From positions 455,781 to 519,780 of the forward strand of contig SIJG01000052.1 of NCBI GenBank assembly GCA_023374025.1: 64,000 nt of DNA, in the 5' to 3' direction. This document shows, one piece after another, positions 1 to 10,749 of this stretch. The position numbers were made by a program, and so were the translations under genes. The DNA comes from Heterodera schachtii. Its lineage: Eukaryota > Nematoda > Chromadorea > Rhabditida > Heteroderidae. Below the pieces are notes generated by a model. It was not told the origin of the DNA. It worked only from the letters and a program-made list of their open reading frames with translations, and did not search any database. Positions within the stretch are counted from its first letter, which is position 1; each line of letters opens with the position of its first letter.

Positions 1-1548
1 TTGTCAAATTACGAATTTGATATTAAATACGTCAACACAAAGGCATTCGGAAATGCCGATGTACTTTCGAGGCTCATCGCAAATTACCCGAGGCCATCGG
101 AAGACATTCTCATCGCAAACATCTGCAACGACACTGATTGCTGTGTTAATTTTGTTTTTGAGGCCAAAATCGAGCAACTTCCGATCACCGCGAAAATAAT
201 AGCGGAGGAAACAGCAAAAGACGAAATTTTGCAACAAATTAGCGCTTTCACCAAACACGGATGGCCGCAAAAACTGAACGACATTAAATTGTCTCCTTTT
301 CTTCCAAAAAAGGGACAAATTTCCGAAATCGAAGGATGTCTCGCCTACGGTGAACGAATTGTCATCCCTTCGTCGCTCCGGAACAACATCCTCAAATCAT
401 TGCATTTTGCGCATCCCGGCATTGTGCGAATGAAAGCCATTGCCAGGAACCACGTTTACTGGCCCGGAATCGACTCCGAAATCGAACGAGTGGTCAAGCA
501 ATGCGAGGAATGTCACCCAGCCGCCAAAAATCCTACAAAAGCGAATCTTCAGCCATGGAAGGCAGCAAACGGAGTTTTTGAGCGAATTCACATTGATTTC
601 GCCGGCCCGTGCGCTGACGGCCAAACATACCTGGTATTGGTCGACGCTTACTCAAAATGGCCAGAAGTATGGCAAATGGAAAGGACTTCCAGCCAACTCA
701 CCATCTCAATGCTAAAATCATTCGTGCATCGGCTCGGAATTCCCAAAGAAATTGTCTCCGACAATGGAAGCCAATTTCGATCCGCCGAATGTGCACAATT
801 CTGCAAAGAATTCGACATAAAGCACACCTTCACGCCGCCGTTCCACCCAATGTCGAATGGGGCAGCTGAACGGTTTGTCGACATTTTTAAAAGGTCAATG
901 AAAAAGTGCCGTCAAGAAGGCAAAGATTGGCTTCAAAAAGTGCTTTTGGCGTATCGCACGACACCAAACACGGCACTCAACGGCCATTCGCCAGACGAAC
1001 TTTTCCTTGGCCGCCGCATGCGCACAAGAATCGCACTTGTCCATCCGGAAAAACAAAAACTCCAGCCACCAAATTTGGAAAATTTCAAACAATTCCAAGG
1101 ACAGTACATCAAAAAGATGGAAAATCAATTCAACACAAAACATGGAGCCAAATCAACCATTTTCCAAAATGAGGAACCAATTTATTTTTGGAATTTGAAA
1201 AACAATAAAGCCACTTGGCTTCCGGGAAAAATTATAGAGAAATTAGGCACATCTCCGACGTATCGCATCTTGGCACCGACGCTTGGCCGAGCCATTCATC
1301 GTCATGCCAACCAAATCAGGCGACGTTTCCCAATTGAATTGGAGGACAATGATCAAGTTGAAGAAAATGATCAGACACAGGCACAAAATCCGCCGCACTC
1401 GCCGATCGCGCACAAACCGCAGACGAATCGCCAGCAAACGCCCGCCGCTGAGCCCGTGCATTTGCGCCGATCAGGAAGAGCCAAACAAGCACCTCAACGA
1501 CTGGACCTGGATCCGTCAAAGCCTAAATACGGCTTAATCCGATCTTAA
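1..1548 (+). CDS. pol: Pol polyprotein C-terminal part (RNase H end, integrase), partial
   Basis: Open from the first base of the window to a TAA, so the start is missing; the leading TTG is not an initiation codon. The first residues are the end of RNase H (NADVLSR). Next comes the integrase zinc-binding region (two His around residues 135-138, then CEEC near 168-171). The catalytic core follows, with Asp in HIDFAGP (about 199), Asp in VSDNGSQF (about 254) and Glu in NGAAERF (about 290): a DD35E spacing. The C-terminal part (residues 370-515) is basic and Pro/Gln-rich after a GPY/F-like segment. Integrase inserts the element cDNA into nuclear DNA. The frame is intact, and nearly identical to the minus-strand copy at 10750-12291. 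Confidence 0.95.
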   Translation: MSNYEFDIKYVNTKAFGNADVLSRLIANYPRPSEDILIANICNDTDCCVNFVFEAKIEQLPITAKIIAEETAKDEILQQISAFTKHGWPQKLNDIKLSPFLPKKGQISEIEGCLAYGERIVIPSSLRNNILKSLHFAHPGIVRMKAIARNHVYWPGIDSEIERVVKQCEECHPAAKNPTKANLQPWKAANGVFERIHIDFAGPCADGQTYLVLVDAYSKWPEVWQMERTSSQLTISMLKSFVHRLGIPKEIVSDNGSQFRSAECAQFCKEFDIKHTFTPPFHPMSNGAAERFVDIFKRSMKKCRQEGKDWLQKVLLAYRTTPNTALNGHSPDELFLGRRMRTRIALVHPEKQKLQPPNLENFKQFQGQYIKKMENQFNTKHGAKSTIFQNEEPIYFWNLKNNKATWLPGKIIEKLGTSPTYRILAPTLGRAIHRHANQIRRRFPIELEDNDQVEENDQTQAQNPPHSPIAHKPQTNRQQTPAAEPVHLRRSGRAKQAPQRLDLDPSKPKYGLIRS

Positions 1549-1574
1549 ATCCCAAATAGAGGGACAATCGACTT

Positions 1575-1585
1575 AAGGAGGGAGG
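1575..1585 (+). other. Polypurine tract of the family 1 element
   Basis: AAGGAGGGAGG lies directly against the TG start of the 3' LTR, the expected position of the plus-strand DNA synthesis primer in an LTR retrotransposon. The same sequence sits at the equivalent place in the minus-strand copy. Confidence 0.8.
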
Positions 1586-1887
1586 TGTTGGATAAGGATC
1601 AAAGATCACTCACTCCTCATCACTGTTATTGACTTTTCCTCTCCCCCTTTTCTCTGTCACACACAATTTCAATTGTCTCTCTCTCTTCTGCCTATCTCTT
1701 CAACATTTCTCTGACCCAACGTCTTTATAAGTGTGCCCATTCCCTCACTCATCGCTCTCCGCTCCATTCATTCGCATTGGACATTTATCTATTATTGTGT
1801 TCTCCTTCATCACTGCTCTCCTCCGACCTCATCAATTTGTGCATTTATTTTTATTTGTGTTTATTAATAAATTGTTGATACACAACA
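1586..1887 (+). repeat. 3' LTR, family 1 (302 bp)
   Basis: Begins TGTTGGAT and ends ACACAACA, a TGTTG/CAACA terminal inverted pair. It aligns along its length to the 293-bp LTRs at 10420-10712 and 15318-15610 (reverse complement), differing by small indels and scattered substitutions. A pyrimidine-rich 5' part is followed by TTTATAAG and then an A/T-rich 3' end with AATAAA-like signals. Confidence 0.93.
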
Positions 1888-3528
1888 ATAATTTTTTAAA
1901 GTGATTAACCTAATATAAAAACGAATAGAAAACAGAGCAGCTGGATATTTAACATAATTAATGAATATGACACTAAAAAAATATAATTACGCATTAATTG
2001 ATTAATAAAGGTCAAAAAAATAAATAACAAACATATTTATTGCTATGAGTAAAAAACCAATGCTCATGAGTTTTGCATATATTTGAAACAACGATGCTAT
2101 TACTCGAAATATTTTTTAATTAAATTTAATACTTTTGGATTGAATTGAAAAAAATTCTTTAAAGCTTTGTATATTTAAAACCGAAGCATTCCGAGCAGTG
2201 AAAGGAGCCACTGAACAACTCAATGCCATGGGAGTTGTAAACATCAATAAAAGATCCAAAAAGATGCTAATAAAAATATTAAAAATTATTTCTATAGTGA
2301 TGCAGAAAAACATTATGACATAAAAATTTATAAAATAAACAAAAAAATAATAATAAAAAACTAAAAAATAATTTAAAAAAGCTTAACGCAATAAAAAATC
2401 CGATAAATGTAAAAGTTAAAAATCTAATTATTTATGCATTTCGCAATCACAGTTCACAATTCAAAAAGCACAAAACTTCAAGAGAATGTGTAATGATTTT
2501 TTAGATAAAAGATAAAGCTGGTTAAATAAACTAAAATATTTATTTGGTTAATTTTTAAAAAATAAGTAAAATTACATATTTATTCTTCATATGAAATAGA
2601 AAAATATTATTGTGACATTGCTGAAGCATTGAAAATATAAAAATAAAATTTAATTATAAAAAGAAGCGATTAATAAATACCATTGCTCAATTAGGCGAAG
2701 CCAATTCAACTTTCAACCAGTGTAACTCAGGGAGGACAAAACAACGACTTCGCCACCAGAGAGGAACTGTGAAAGAATGCGTATGGGTCTTCAGCACGGC
2801 CGCAAAATTATTATTTTTAAACCATAAAATAAATAAACAAATATATAGGTTAAATAAAATAATCTATTGTAAAAAATCAACATCCTTTAATTAAATTTAT
2901 ATTTAAAATAACGATTCCAGTATTACTCGAAATATTTCTTTAGTACCATGCTGAACATGGAGTTTAAATCTATCTCCAAACATTAAAAAAAATAAATTTA
3001 CACTCAATGAAAAGATAAATTTAACAACAAACAAAGGATAAACTCATAATTCAAAGAATGATATTTAAAAAATAGTAAAAAAGCACAAGGAAATTCGATG
3101 CAAAAAATATGGATATAATTAAAAACAAAAAACCTTTTTCATAATGTAGCACTGTAATTATAAAACTGTCAAAAAACTACATTTTTGAAATGAGAGAATA
3201 TGGCGAAATATGACATGAAATAGGTTAAAACCTATATTCATTCATTTTGAATTTTAATGGGTATCTTCAACATTCACTCGTTCAGTTAATAATGGGTCAA
3301 TAAAAAAATGGATATGCTAAATGAGTAAAGGATCCTCATCAAATTGGATCGACTGTTCTTCATAATCCAAATCAATAACTTATGTTTTATAAACTTTAAA
3401 AAAAGAATAAAAAATTGACTGTCCTATAAAACGATTTAAAATTTTATAAAATTATTACTAAAAGAACTCTAGAAGAATCAGTTAATAATTATTACAAAAC
3501 AAACATTCTCTAACTTTTTCATATTTCT

Positions 3529-4333
3529 CTTTATCAAAATGAAAAAAATAGAAAATAAGTAAAAGTACCAAAATACCGATTTTAATTAAGAAACTTTGTA
3601 TAAAAAATTAAAATATGAATAATTTTAAATAAACAAACACAGTAAATATTACAGTTCATTTTAATATGGAATTAATTATGTTTATTACTTTTTCGTCATT
3701 AAATTTATTAGTTTTTGGTTTAAATAAAAATTACATAAAATGAAACCGAAGATGAAGAAAAACTTTTTAAAGGAAAAGTAGTCTATGACGAGATTGTTGA
3801 ATGAAAATAAATGAAAATTTTTCTTTATTAAAAAGAATAAATTTGTTTTGAATAAATATATTAAAATTAATAAATACAGTAACAAAATTAAAATAATTGA
3901 TTTATGTTGAAAATAAAATATCATTTCAATGAAAATTAAAAGGAATTAATTATAATTATAATAAATTCACAAAAAAAAACTGAATACGAATAAAAAAATG
4001 TTGTTATTTGTTTTCGTAAAAGGCCGATACCAGCTTCGGAGGCGGCATAAGTTTCGCTCCCCTGTGCGGAGAGGGCACAATATTATAACAAATAAAAGCT
4101 TCATTAAATAACAGAAAAATGCAAATTATTCCATTTTTAACAAAGTTTAAATGTTCGATTTTGCTTTCAAATTTCACATTTCTCTTTATCAAAATGAAAG
4201 AAATATAAAATAAGTAACAGTACAAATATTGATTTTAATTAAGAAAACTTTCTATATAAAATCATTGAAAAATGAAAACCTCAATAAATTTAAAATGTAA
4301 AAATTTTAATAAATAAATACCGTAACTATTACA
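3529..4333. repeat. Pair of diverged direct repeats (3529-3652 and 4191-4333)
   Basis: Both copies begin CTCTTTATCAAAATGAA and end near ATTACAG, sharing the segment TTTTAATTAAGAAA in between. The end of the second copy (about 4262-4333) recurs inverted at about 42771-42840, so this is a dispersed family and not a local duplication. Confidence 0.55.
4010..4084 (-). other. Coding-like GC island, possible exon remnant
   Basis: On the minus strand this GC-richer patch reads as a short Pro/Lys-rich peptide ending KLVSAFYENK and a stop, preceded by a CAG that could be an acceptor site. It is only about 24 codons long, in DNA that is otherwise nearly pure A/T. It may be the last exon of a decayed gene; no family is recognised. 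Confidence 0.2.
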
Positions 4334-6795
4334 GCAAAATCCAAGATTATATAACTATATTCTAAAAAATCATTATTATTCTTTAAAATATTTTTTAATC
4401 AAAATAATATAAAATAAAAAGATTTTATATTTATAATTTCAAATAAAAGCTGGAAAAGGCATAATACGTTAAACTATATAAATAATTTATTTCAATTAAC
4501 AAATACTAAAACTATTTTTCACACTGATTAGTCCACATTTTGAATGCTATGTGTCATGCATTTAAAACAGTTTTTTAATTTACAATAAATAACAAGGATA
4601 AATTAAAACACCCCTTCTGGACAAAATTCCAAAGATCATCCTTGTGTCCGAGAATAAATATATAAGATAGTAAAAAATTTACACAATATTATTTAATATG
4701 TTCAAAAATGAGAATAAAATTAATTTATACAAAAAATAAAATCAATTTTATGATATATAACTTCTTGATAATAAATTCTAGAAAAACCACAATCAAACAT
4801 CAAATTTTAAAATCACGTATTGTGCCTTTTACAACATTTCAATAAATACCATATGGGAAGTTTTATTTAAATAAAAAAAGGGGGAGGCGAACTCATTAAG
4901 CCAAATTGGCATTGATCTAAATCTGCTATGATATTTTGTTGATGCTGTTTTCAGTTCAAAAATTTTTCAACAAAGCTTTTGTCAAAAATCAATAGGAACC
5001 AATATTTTGGTTTTTTGTAACGAATAAAGTTGCATTATTATTTATTAGTTTTTTAATTATATTCATATATTGAGTTGTATTGCCTAACAATATTCCTCCA
5101 AGATTTTCTATTCTATTTTTACAAAATTCACCAAAATGTATAGCCGATAAAAGCAAAAAATTTACATTTATACAAAACTAATTTTTCAAATTAATATTAT
5201 TAATTTGGTTTTTCATAAAATGTTAAAGGCGGTAAAAGATCAAACATAAATATCATCATTATTATAAGAAATCGGAATAATTGCTGCTTGGGCATTAAAA
5301 TAAAATACAATTGGCCAAATTCGTATGATATAGAATATTAAATATAAATTTTGTTATGCCAACTGCTAATCCCAATTAAATGGAAATTCCTTTTTGAAAT
5401 GACCCTTTTAAAAATAATTAAAACAAATAATGTCAAAATAATTCCCGTAATCGAAAATAAAAATTTCTAATTAATTAATCTATTGATAAATTAAGTAAGG
5501 CATAGCCTTTAATTAAAATATATATTTGAAATGGGAACACCTATATTTGACAAAAGTCTGGCATAATCCTTATCACAAGACGGAGTTTAGAGCGATTGAT
5601 TAAATTAGTTAGCAATAAATAAAAAATAGAAGAATATTTAATATTTAATTCTTCAACATTATCTAAATAATTGATATTAAAAAAATTAGACTCTCTCTAT
5701 AAACAGCTAAACTTAAACACAAAATATATTGGATAAGTTATGTAATAAAAATTAAATGACAAAAGTAGAGAAATAAACGATGATATTTATGAGTTTGAGA
5801 ATGCCTCAATTTGTAAATAGACAATGAAAATAAAAAATTTGAAAAATTTCATACTCTAAATGTACTGGATAGCTTAAATGAAAAAATTTAGAAACGAAAA
5901 GAAAAATAATTAGAAATTTGAAGTAGGAATAATAAGCTATTTTGTAAATAAATTATGTTGAAAAAGCTTATCTTTATGAGTGAGGGAAATGAGAAGATGG
6001 TAAAAAAATAATCGAAAAAGCTGTAAAATAATTTAATTATTTCAAATTGAAAAAAAAAATTTCTAAAAAAAATATGTGCACTATTTTTCAGATTCATAAT
6101 GCATATAAACATTATTTAATTGGGAATAAATATATAAGATTTCTGTATTTTGGAAATAAAAGATGACATATATTATAAATCTTAAAAATCATAAAAAATA
6201 AAATAGATTAATTGATAAATTATTTAATTATTCAATAAATTTAATAATAAAAAATTTTGAAAATTTTTAAATTTGAAATATTTTTTTCTTGAATTTCAAG
6301 AAATTTAAAAAAAACAGCCGATACTTTTCAAGATAAAACCTATTGTACAGTAAAACAAAATTAAATAATATTTAAATTAATCTACGATGGAAAAAAGATA
6401 TGAAAATCCTAAAAAAATTTGGTTTATAGGTATAAAAATAATGATTTAATTGCAAAAAATATATTTATTGAATACGTGCTATGCAGGAGTAGTTGTTTTT
6501 TCACTTTATGCAACAAGTGAAACACATTACAACAAATCTAACAAAAAAAAAAGCTTTTTTATATATTTCGAAATAAGTTCAAAATAAATAACATAATAAA
6601 ACAGTTGAACAATTTATAGTAAAATATCAATTATGAAAATAATCATTAAAAAAAGAAACACCGGGTCAAAAATTTTCCTATCGGCTCCGGCGGACCTTAA
6701 AAATCCTTTATTTTCTTAAAACTTGGCTTTAAAATCACAAAATTTGAACATTTTAATTAAATTGTTGATTTATATTTGCTTTTGAATTTGCGCAG

Positions 6796-6904
6796 ATTTT
6801 GCCTAACGACCACTCGCCGTCCCGATCCCACGAACAAACTTTGGACTAGCGTGTTCGAAGTAAAAGTTGACCTCGGACACCACACCGCTTTCGAACAAAA
6901 TTGA
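6796..6904 (+). other. Coding-like GC island, possible terminal exon remnant
   Basis: A GC-richer patch is preceded by TTTGCGCAG, a plausible acceptor, and stays open for about 35 codons to a TGA; the peptide includes LWTSVFEVKVDL. The base composition contrasts with the surrounding A/T-rich DNA. There is no recognisable family and no partner exon nearby. Confidence 0.2.
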
Positions 6905-9900
6905 TAAATAAACTTAAATTAATAATTTAAATAAATAAACACAAAATATTTCATATATAAAATTTTTTTATAATTTATAAAAGTAATTTAGAACTATGAG
7001 TTAAAATGAAAAAATAAACTTAGAATAATTCATAAAAATAAATCAAAGTTAATTTTAAAAATTCAGCGGTTAGGTTTTTAAACAAATGAATATTTAAATG
7101 CATAGAGAAATAAAAATTTAAAAAAATTAATAAATGCAAAACTTGGAATGTTTTCTAATGATGTTTTCTAATGTCTATTGAAAATAATTTTTAAAATTAT
7201 AATGCCCATCACTGCTATTAAAATTAAATGAATTATATATACTTATTATTTTTAATATAAAGATTCAATATTTTCATTTACATACCCTTGAAAAAATTAA
7301 CCAGGCTATATCAAAAATAAATCGAATGAAAAATAAGAAAAGAATTAAAAACCATGACGATATGTCTAATTTATTTAGTTATACATTGAAAAAACAGAAA
7401 AAATCATTTCTACTCAACATACTAATCTTATTTTTCTTATTAATTGATGTGCATGAAATTATTAGTGCAAAACATGTGCCAAACCCCATAATTTGTGCGA
7501 TATGTTTTTATTTGCCAAAACGCCAAAATATGTTTTTTAGTTTTTATAAGTCGCTCTAAATTGAAAATTTCCTTCTCATGTCAATATGGTAATTTTCGGT
7601 TATTAAAAAAGTTTCGGTTTTTATTATATTATTTTTATAATTCTTTTGTTAAATAGTGGTTGTTTTGAAAATTGTTTGTAAAATATTGAAAATGTTTTTT
7701 TGAAAATTTCGAAACAACAAGATTTCGAAACTAGCGCAAGCACACATCTTGGGTCGCGAAGCGGCCTAAAAACCCCAAATATTTTTTAGATAATTGAAAA
7801 ATAACAGCATAGAATCAAATCAAATTTTCTTGCTGCCAAAAATAATTGTAAAATTGCAAATCTTCAAAACAAATGAAACAAAATAATTATCTAATAATTT
7901 TCAAATGAAGAAAAATAACAAATATTAAGCCTTTGGCTTTGTCTCTTAATTAATTCAAAAATAAAATACAGATTTAAAAAATTAGTAAAAAATTTGTAGA
8001 TGGCAAGGGAAGTTAACTACCTTCTTATTGATCGGACCCTGATTCGATAAAAATTGAAAAGTATTTAATTATATTTATTTATTTATTAAAATTATGAACA
8101 ATGTAAAATGGTTCATAAACAACAATTTTGATTAATGAGTTATTAAATTGCCATAATTTTTAGATCATAATTGAAATATTTAAATAACAGAATCTTGAAA
8201 AACTTAAAATAATTAACACAAAAGCGTGAGTGATATGAAAAAAGAGAAAGTTACAAAAAACGACTTATCTGCTTAAATAAAAATTGATTATTAGAGGTAA
8301 AAACAATCAATAATAAAAAGATTGAATCATCACATGAAGAAAAGAAAACACTTAATTAAATCAGTTAGTGTTTTTGTAGAAATAACCAAAACCAAAAATA
8401 AATCTTAAAAAAGATAATAATTTAAATAATTTTAATAAATGTTCGAAAATATGTTTTTTCTGAGATTTAAATACTTACAATTAGTACTAAATGAAATTAA
8501 CTTATATACATAGATAAATTTCTTAAGGAAAATAAAGGAAAAAAAAATTGAAACTTTCAGTCCACAAAAAATGAAAAAACAAAATTATTGATTATTTATA
8601 ATAAAAAGAAAATTTAAATTCATATTAAATTAAAAAGACAATTTTCTTTTATTCGCTTTTCAATTGTTGATTATATTGTATTTATTATTTCCTAAGCAAA
8701 GTATATAAATTTGAAAATAAAAATTTTACAAAATTAAACATTATTTAAATAAACCAATTATTAATTATTATCATTTTTAAAGATAAATTTTAAAAAATAC
8801 AAACAAAATAAATTTAATAAATAAATAATGTTAATGTAACTCTACCGTATTGAAAAAGCCAAACTATAGAATTTGTCCTTTTTATTTTGCTTTAATAAAT
8901 AATATTATCATGCACTTAATCATAAAACTCAAATGTATGCATTTTGGAACGAATTACATATCACAAAAAGTCACTGATTATAAAATTAAAATTCTAAAAT
9001 ATTCTTAAAGTTTCATATAACCTCAGAAAAGGAAAAAAATTGTGAAATTTTTTTAATCATATGTAATCGAATTAAAATAATTAAGTTAAATTAGTTCTAA
9101 AAAATTTAATGAAGGGTCAAAGAAATAAAAAACGTCAAAGAAGATGTGACCGTAGCTTGCAGCGTGGGCGCATTATATTTTTTGTACGTTTGCACTAATA
9201 TATTAATTTTATTGAAAATCTAATGAATCCAAGTTTTTCTTTAAAAACTCCAAATAAGGGTAAGCAAAATTTTGTTAAACGAAAAATTCAAAATTAAATT
9301 CAAATAATAATCTTATCCTGTACCTGAAATAAGTCACAAATTTGCACTTTTTGTAACTTGGAATAAAAATTGCAGTTGATTATAAAATTAAAATTTAAAT
9401 ATTCTTAAAATTTCTATTTAACCTGAAAAATTGTTAAAATTTATTTTAAATAAATATCGATGTTAATATATAGTTAAGTAAAAAAGTTATTTAATTTTTT
9501 ATGTAGAATGAATTCCAATGACACTTAAAATGATTTATAATTGAACTTAACAAAAAAAAATAAAATAATACATGTAATAGGAACATTCAATCGAACATTA
9601 AATTACCTAAACTAATGAATTAGGGAAAAGAAAAAATATGATTAAGCTTGACCACTTTTTGCCTTCGATGATAGAAATAAAACCATAGAAATTGCAAAAT
9701 AAATTTTACATCTTGATTTAATAAAAAATGCGCGTACATGATGAAAACTCCTTGAAGTACAGAAGAAAAATGAGATGCCACTTAGCTCAAGTTGATGTGA
9801 ATGTACAAAAAATTTACTTTTAGCAGAATTAAAATAACTATCTTTATAATACAAAAAATATTCCATAAATGATAAATAGCCAAAACTGTTCTATTTTTCA

Positions 9901-10419
9901 TATAAAAAGCAATTATTTAATTGATAAACAAAAAAATTTCCATTGCCCTGAGAATTATTTATGATACGAACGGTATTCTTCATGTGAAAATGTTTAGAAT
10001 GATGAAATAATTTAATTAACAAAATATAAAAACCAAATTTAATTAAAACAATGACATAAATAAAATTTAAAAATTGATATATATTATAACGAAGAAAAAT
10101 GTTCAACCGCCCTTAGATTCGAAAGAATTCACAATGAAATTCAAGAGATATTAAATTAAAAAAAATAATGTGAGAATAATTTCAATAAAATTTAAAAAAA
10201 GTTGAACATATATTTTACTAACAAAAAAAGAAGGAATTATGAATAAAAAAAGATTAGCTTTCGATTTGAGCCCATACGACATTTTAAATAATGCAATTGA
10301 TATTTTTGTTAAAAAGATAAATATTTTTTTATTAATATCTATAAAAAAGCTATATGGCAATGAATTGGAATCATAGCATGTTACTTGAAAAATTATAAAA
10401 CCTATACTATTAAGTTAAC

Positions 10420-10712
10420 TGTTGTGTATCAACAATTTATTAATAAACACAAATAAAAATAAATGCACAAATTGATGAGGTCGGAGGAGAGCAGTGATGA
10501 AGTAGAATAAAATAATAATGTCCAATGCGAATGAATGGAGCGGAGAGCGATGAGTGTGGGAATGGACACACTTATAAAGACATTGGGTCAGAGAAATGTG
10601 GAAGAGATAGGCAGAGAGAGAGACAATGGAAATAGTGTGTGACAGAGAAAGGGGGAAAGGAAAAGTCAATAACAGTGATGAGGAGTAAGTGATCTTTGAT
10701 CCTTATCCAACA
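10420..10712 (-). repeat. 3' LTR, family 1 (293 bp)
   Basis: Bounded by TGTTG at 10420 and CAACA at 10712 on the plus strand. Same length as, and apparently identical to, the copy at 15318-15610. Open frames of 84-92 codons inside both LTRs reflect their pyrimidine-rich element-sense strand, and I do not call them genes. Confidence 0.95.
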
Positions 10713-10723
10713 CCTCCCTCCTT
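10713..10723 (-). other. Polypurine tract, minus-strand element
   Basis: The reverse complement is AAGGAGGGAGG, immediately next to the 3' LTR and identical to the tract at 1575-1585. Confidence 0.8.
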
Positions 10724-10749
10724 AAGTCGATTGTCCCTCGATTTGGGAT

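Larger units (their letters stand above)
1..1887 (+). mobile_element. Ty3/gypsy LTR retrotransposon, family 1, 3' half (window edge)
   Basis: The 3' part of an LTR retrotransposon: the end of RNase H, a complete integrase, a polypurine tract and a 3' LTR. The left part lies outside the window. It corresponds to 12291-10420 of the full-length copy on the opposite strand, with only scattered substitutions and small LTR indels, so both belong to one recently active family. The target duplication cannot be tested because the 5' end is missing; the five bases after the LTR are ATAAT. Confidence 0.95.
1888..10419. other. A-rich non-coding DNA with short old repeats
   Basis: About 8.5 kb with no convincing gene. 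The plus strand is strikingly A-rich, with many A runs. Short GC-richer islands stand out at about 2695-2815, 4010-4085, 6785-6905 and 7745-7775. Small open frames such as 7326-7559 are short and A/T-codon-dominated and are not called. Short repeats at 3529-4333 are listed separately. A segment at 9590-9650 resembles 19400-19470. I see no RNA gene. Confidence 0.6.

Noticed and set aside
7326..7559. 77-codon ORF with a hydrophobic stretch
   Set aside because: A/T-rich DNA easily gives Lys/Ile/Phe/Leu frames; no conserved motif, GC3 bias or partner exon.
10415..10669. Open frames of 84-92 codons in both family 1 LTRs (also 15289-15567)
   Set aside because: They lie in a pyrimidine-rich LTR strand, are repeated only because the LTR is repeated, and the left-edge LTR does not keep the frame.
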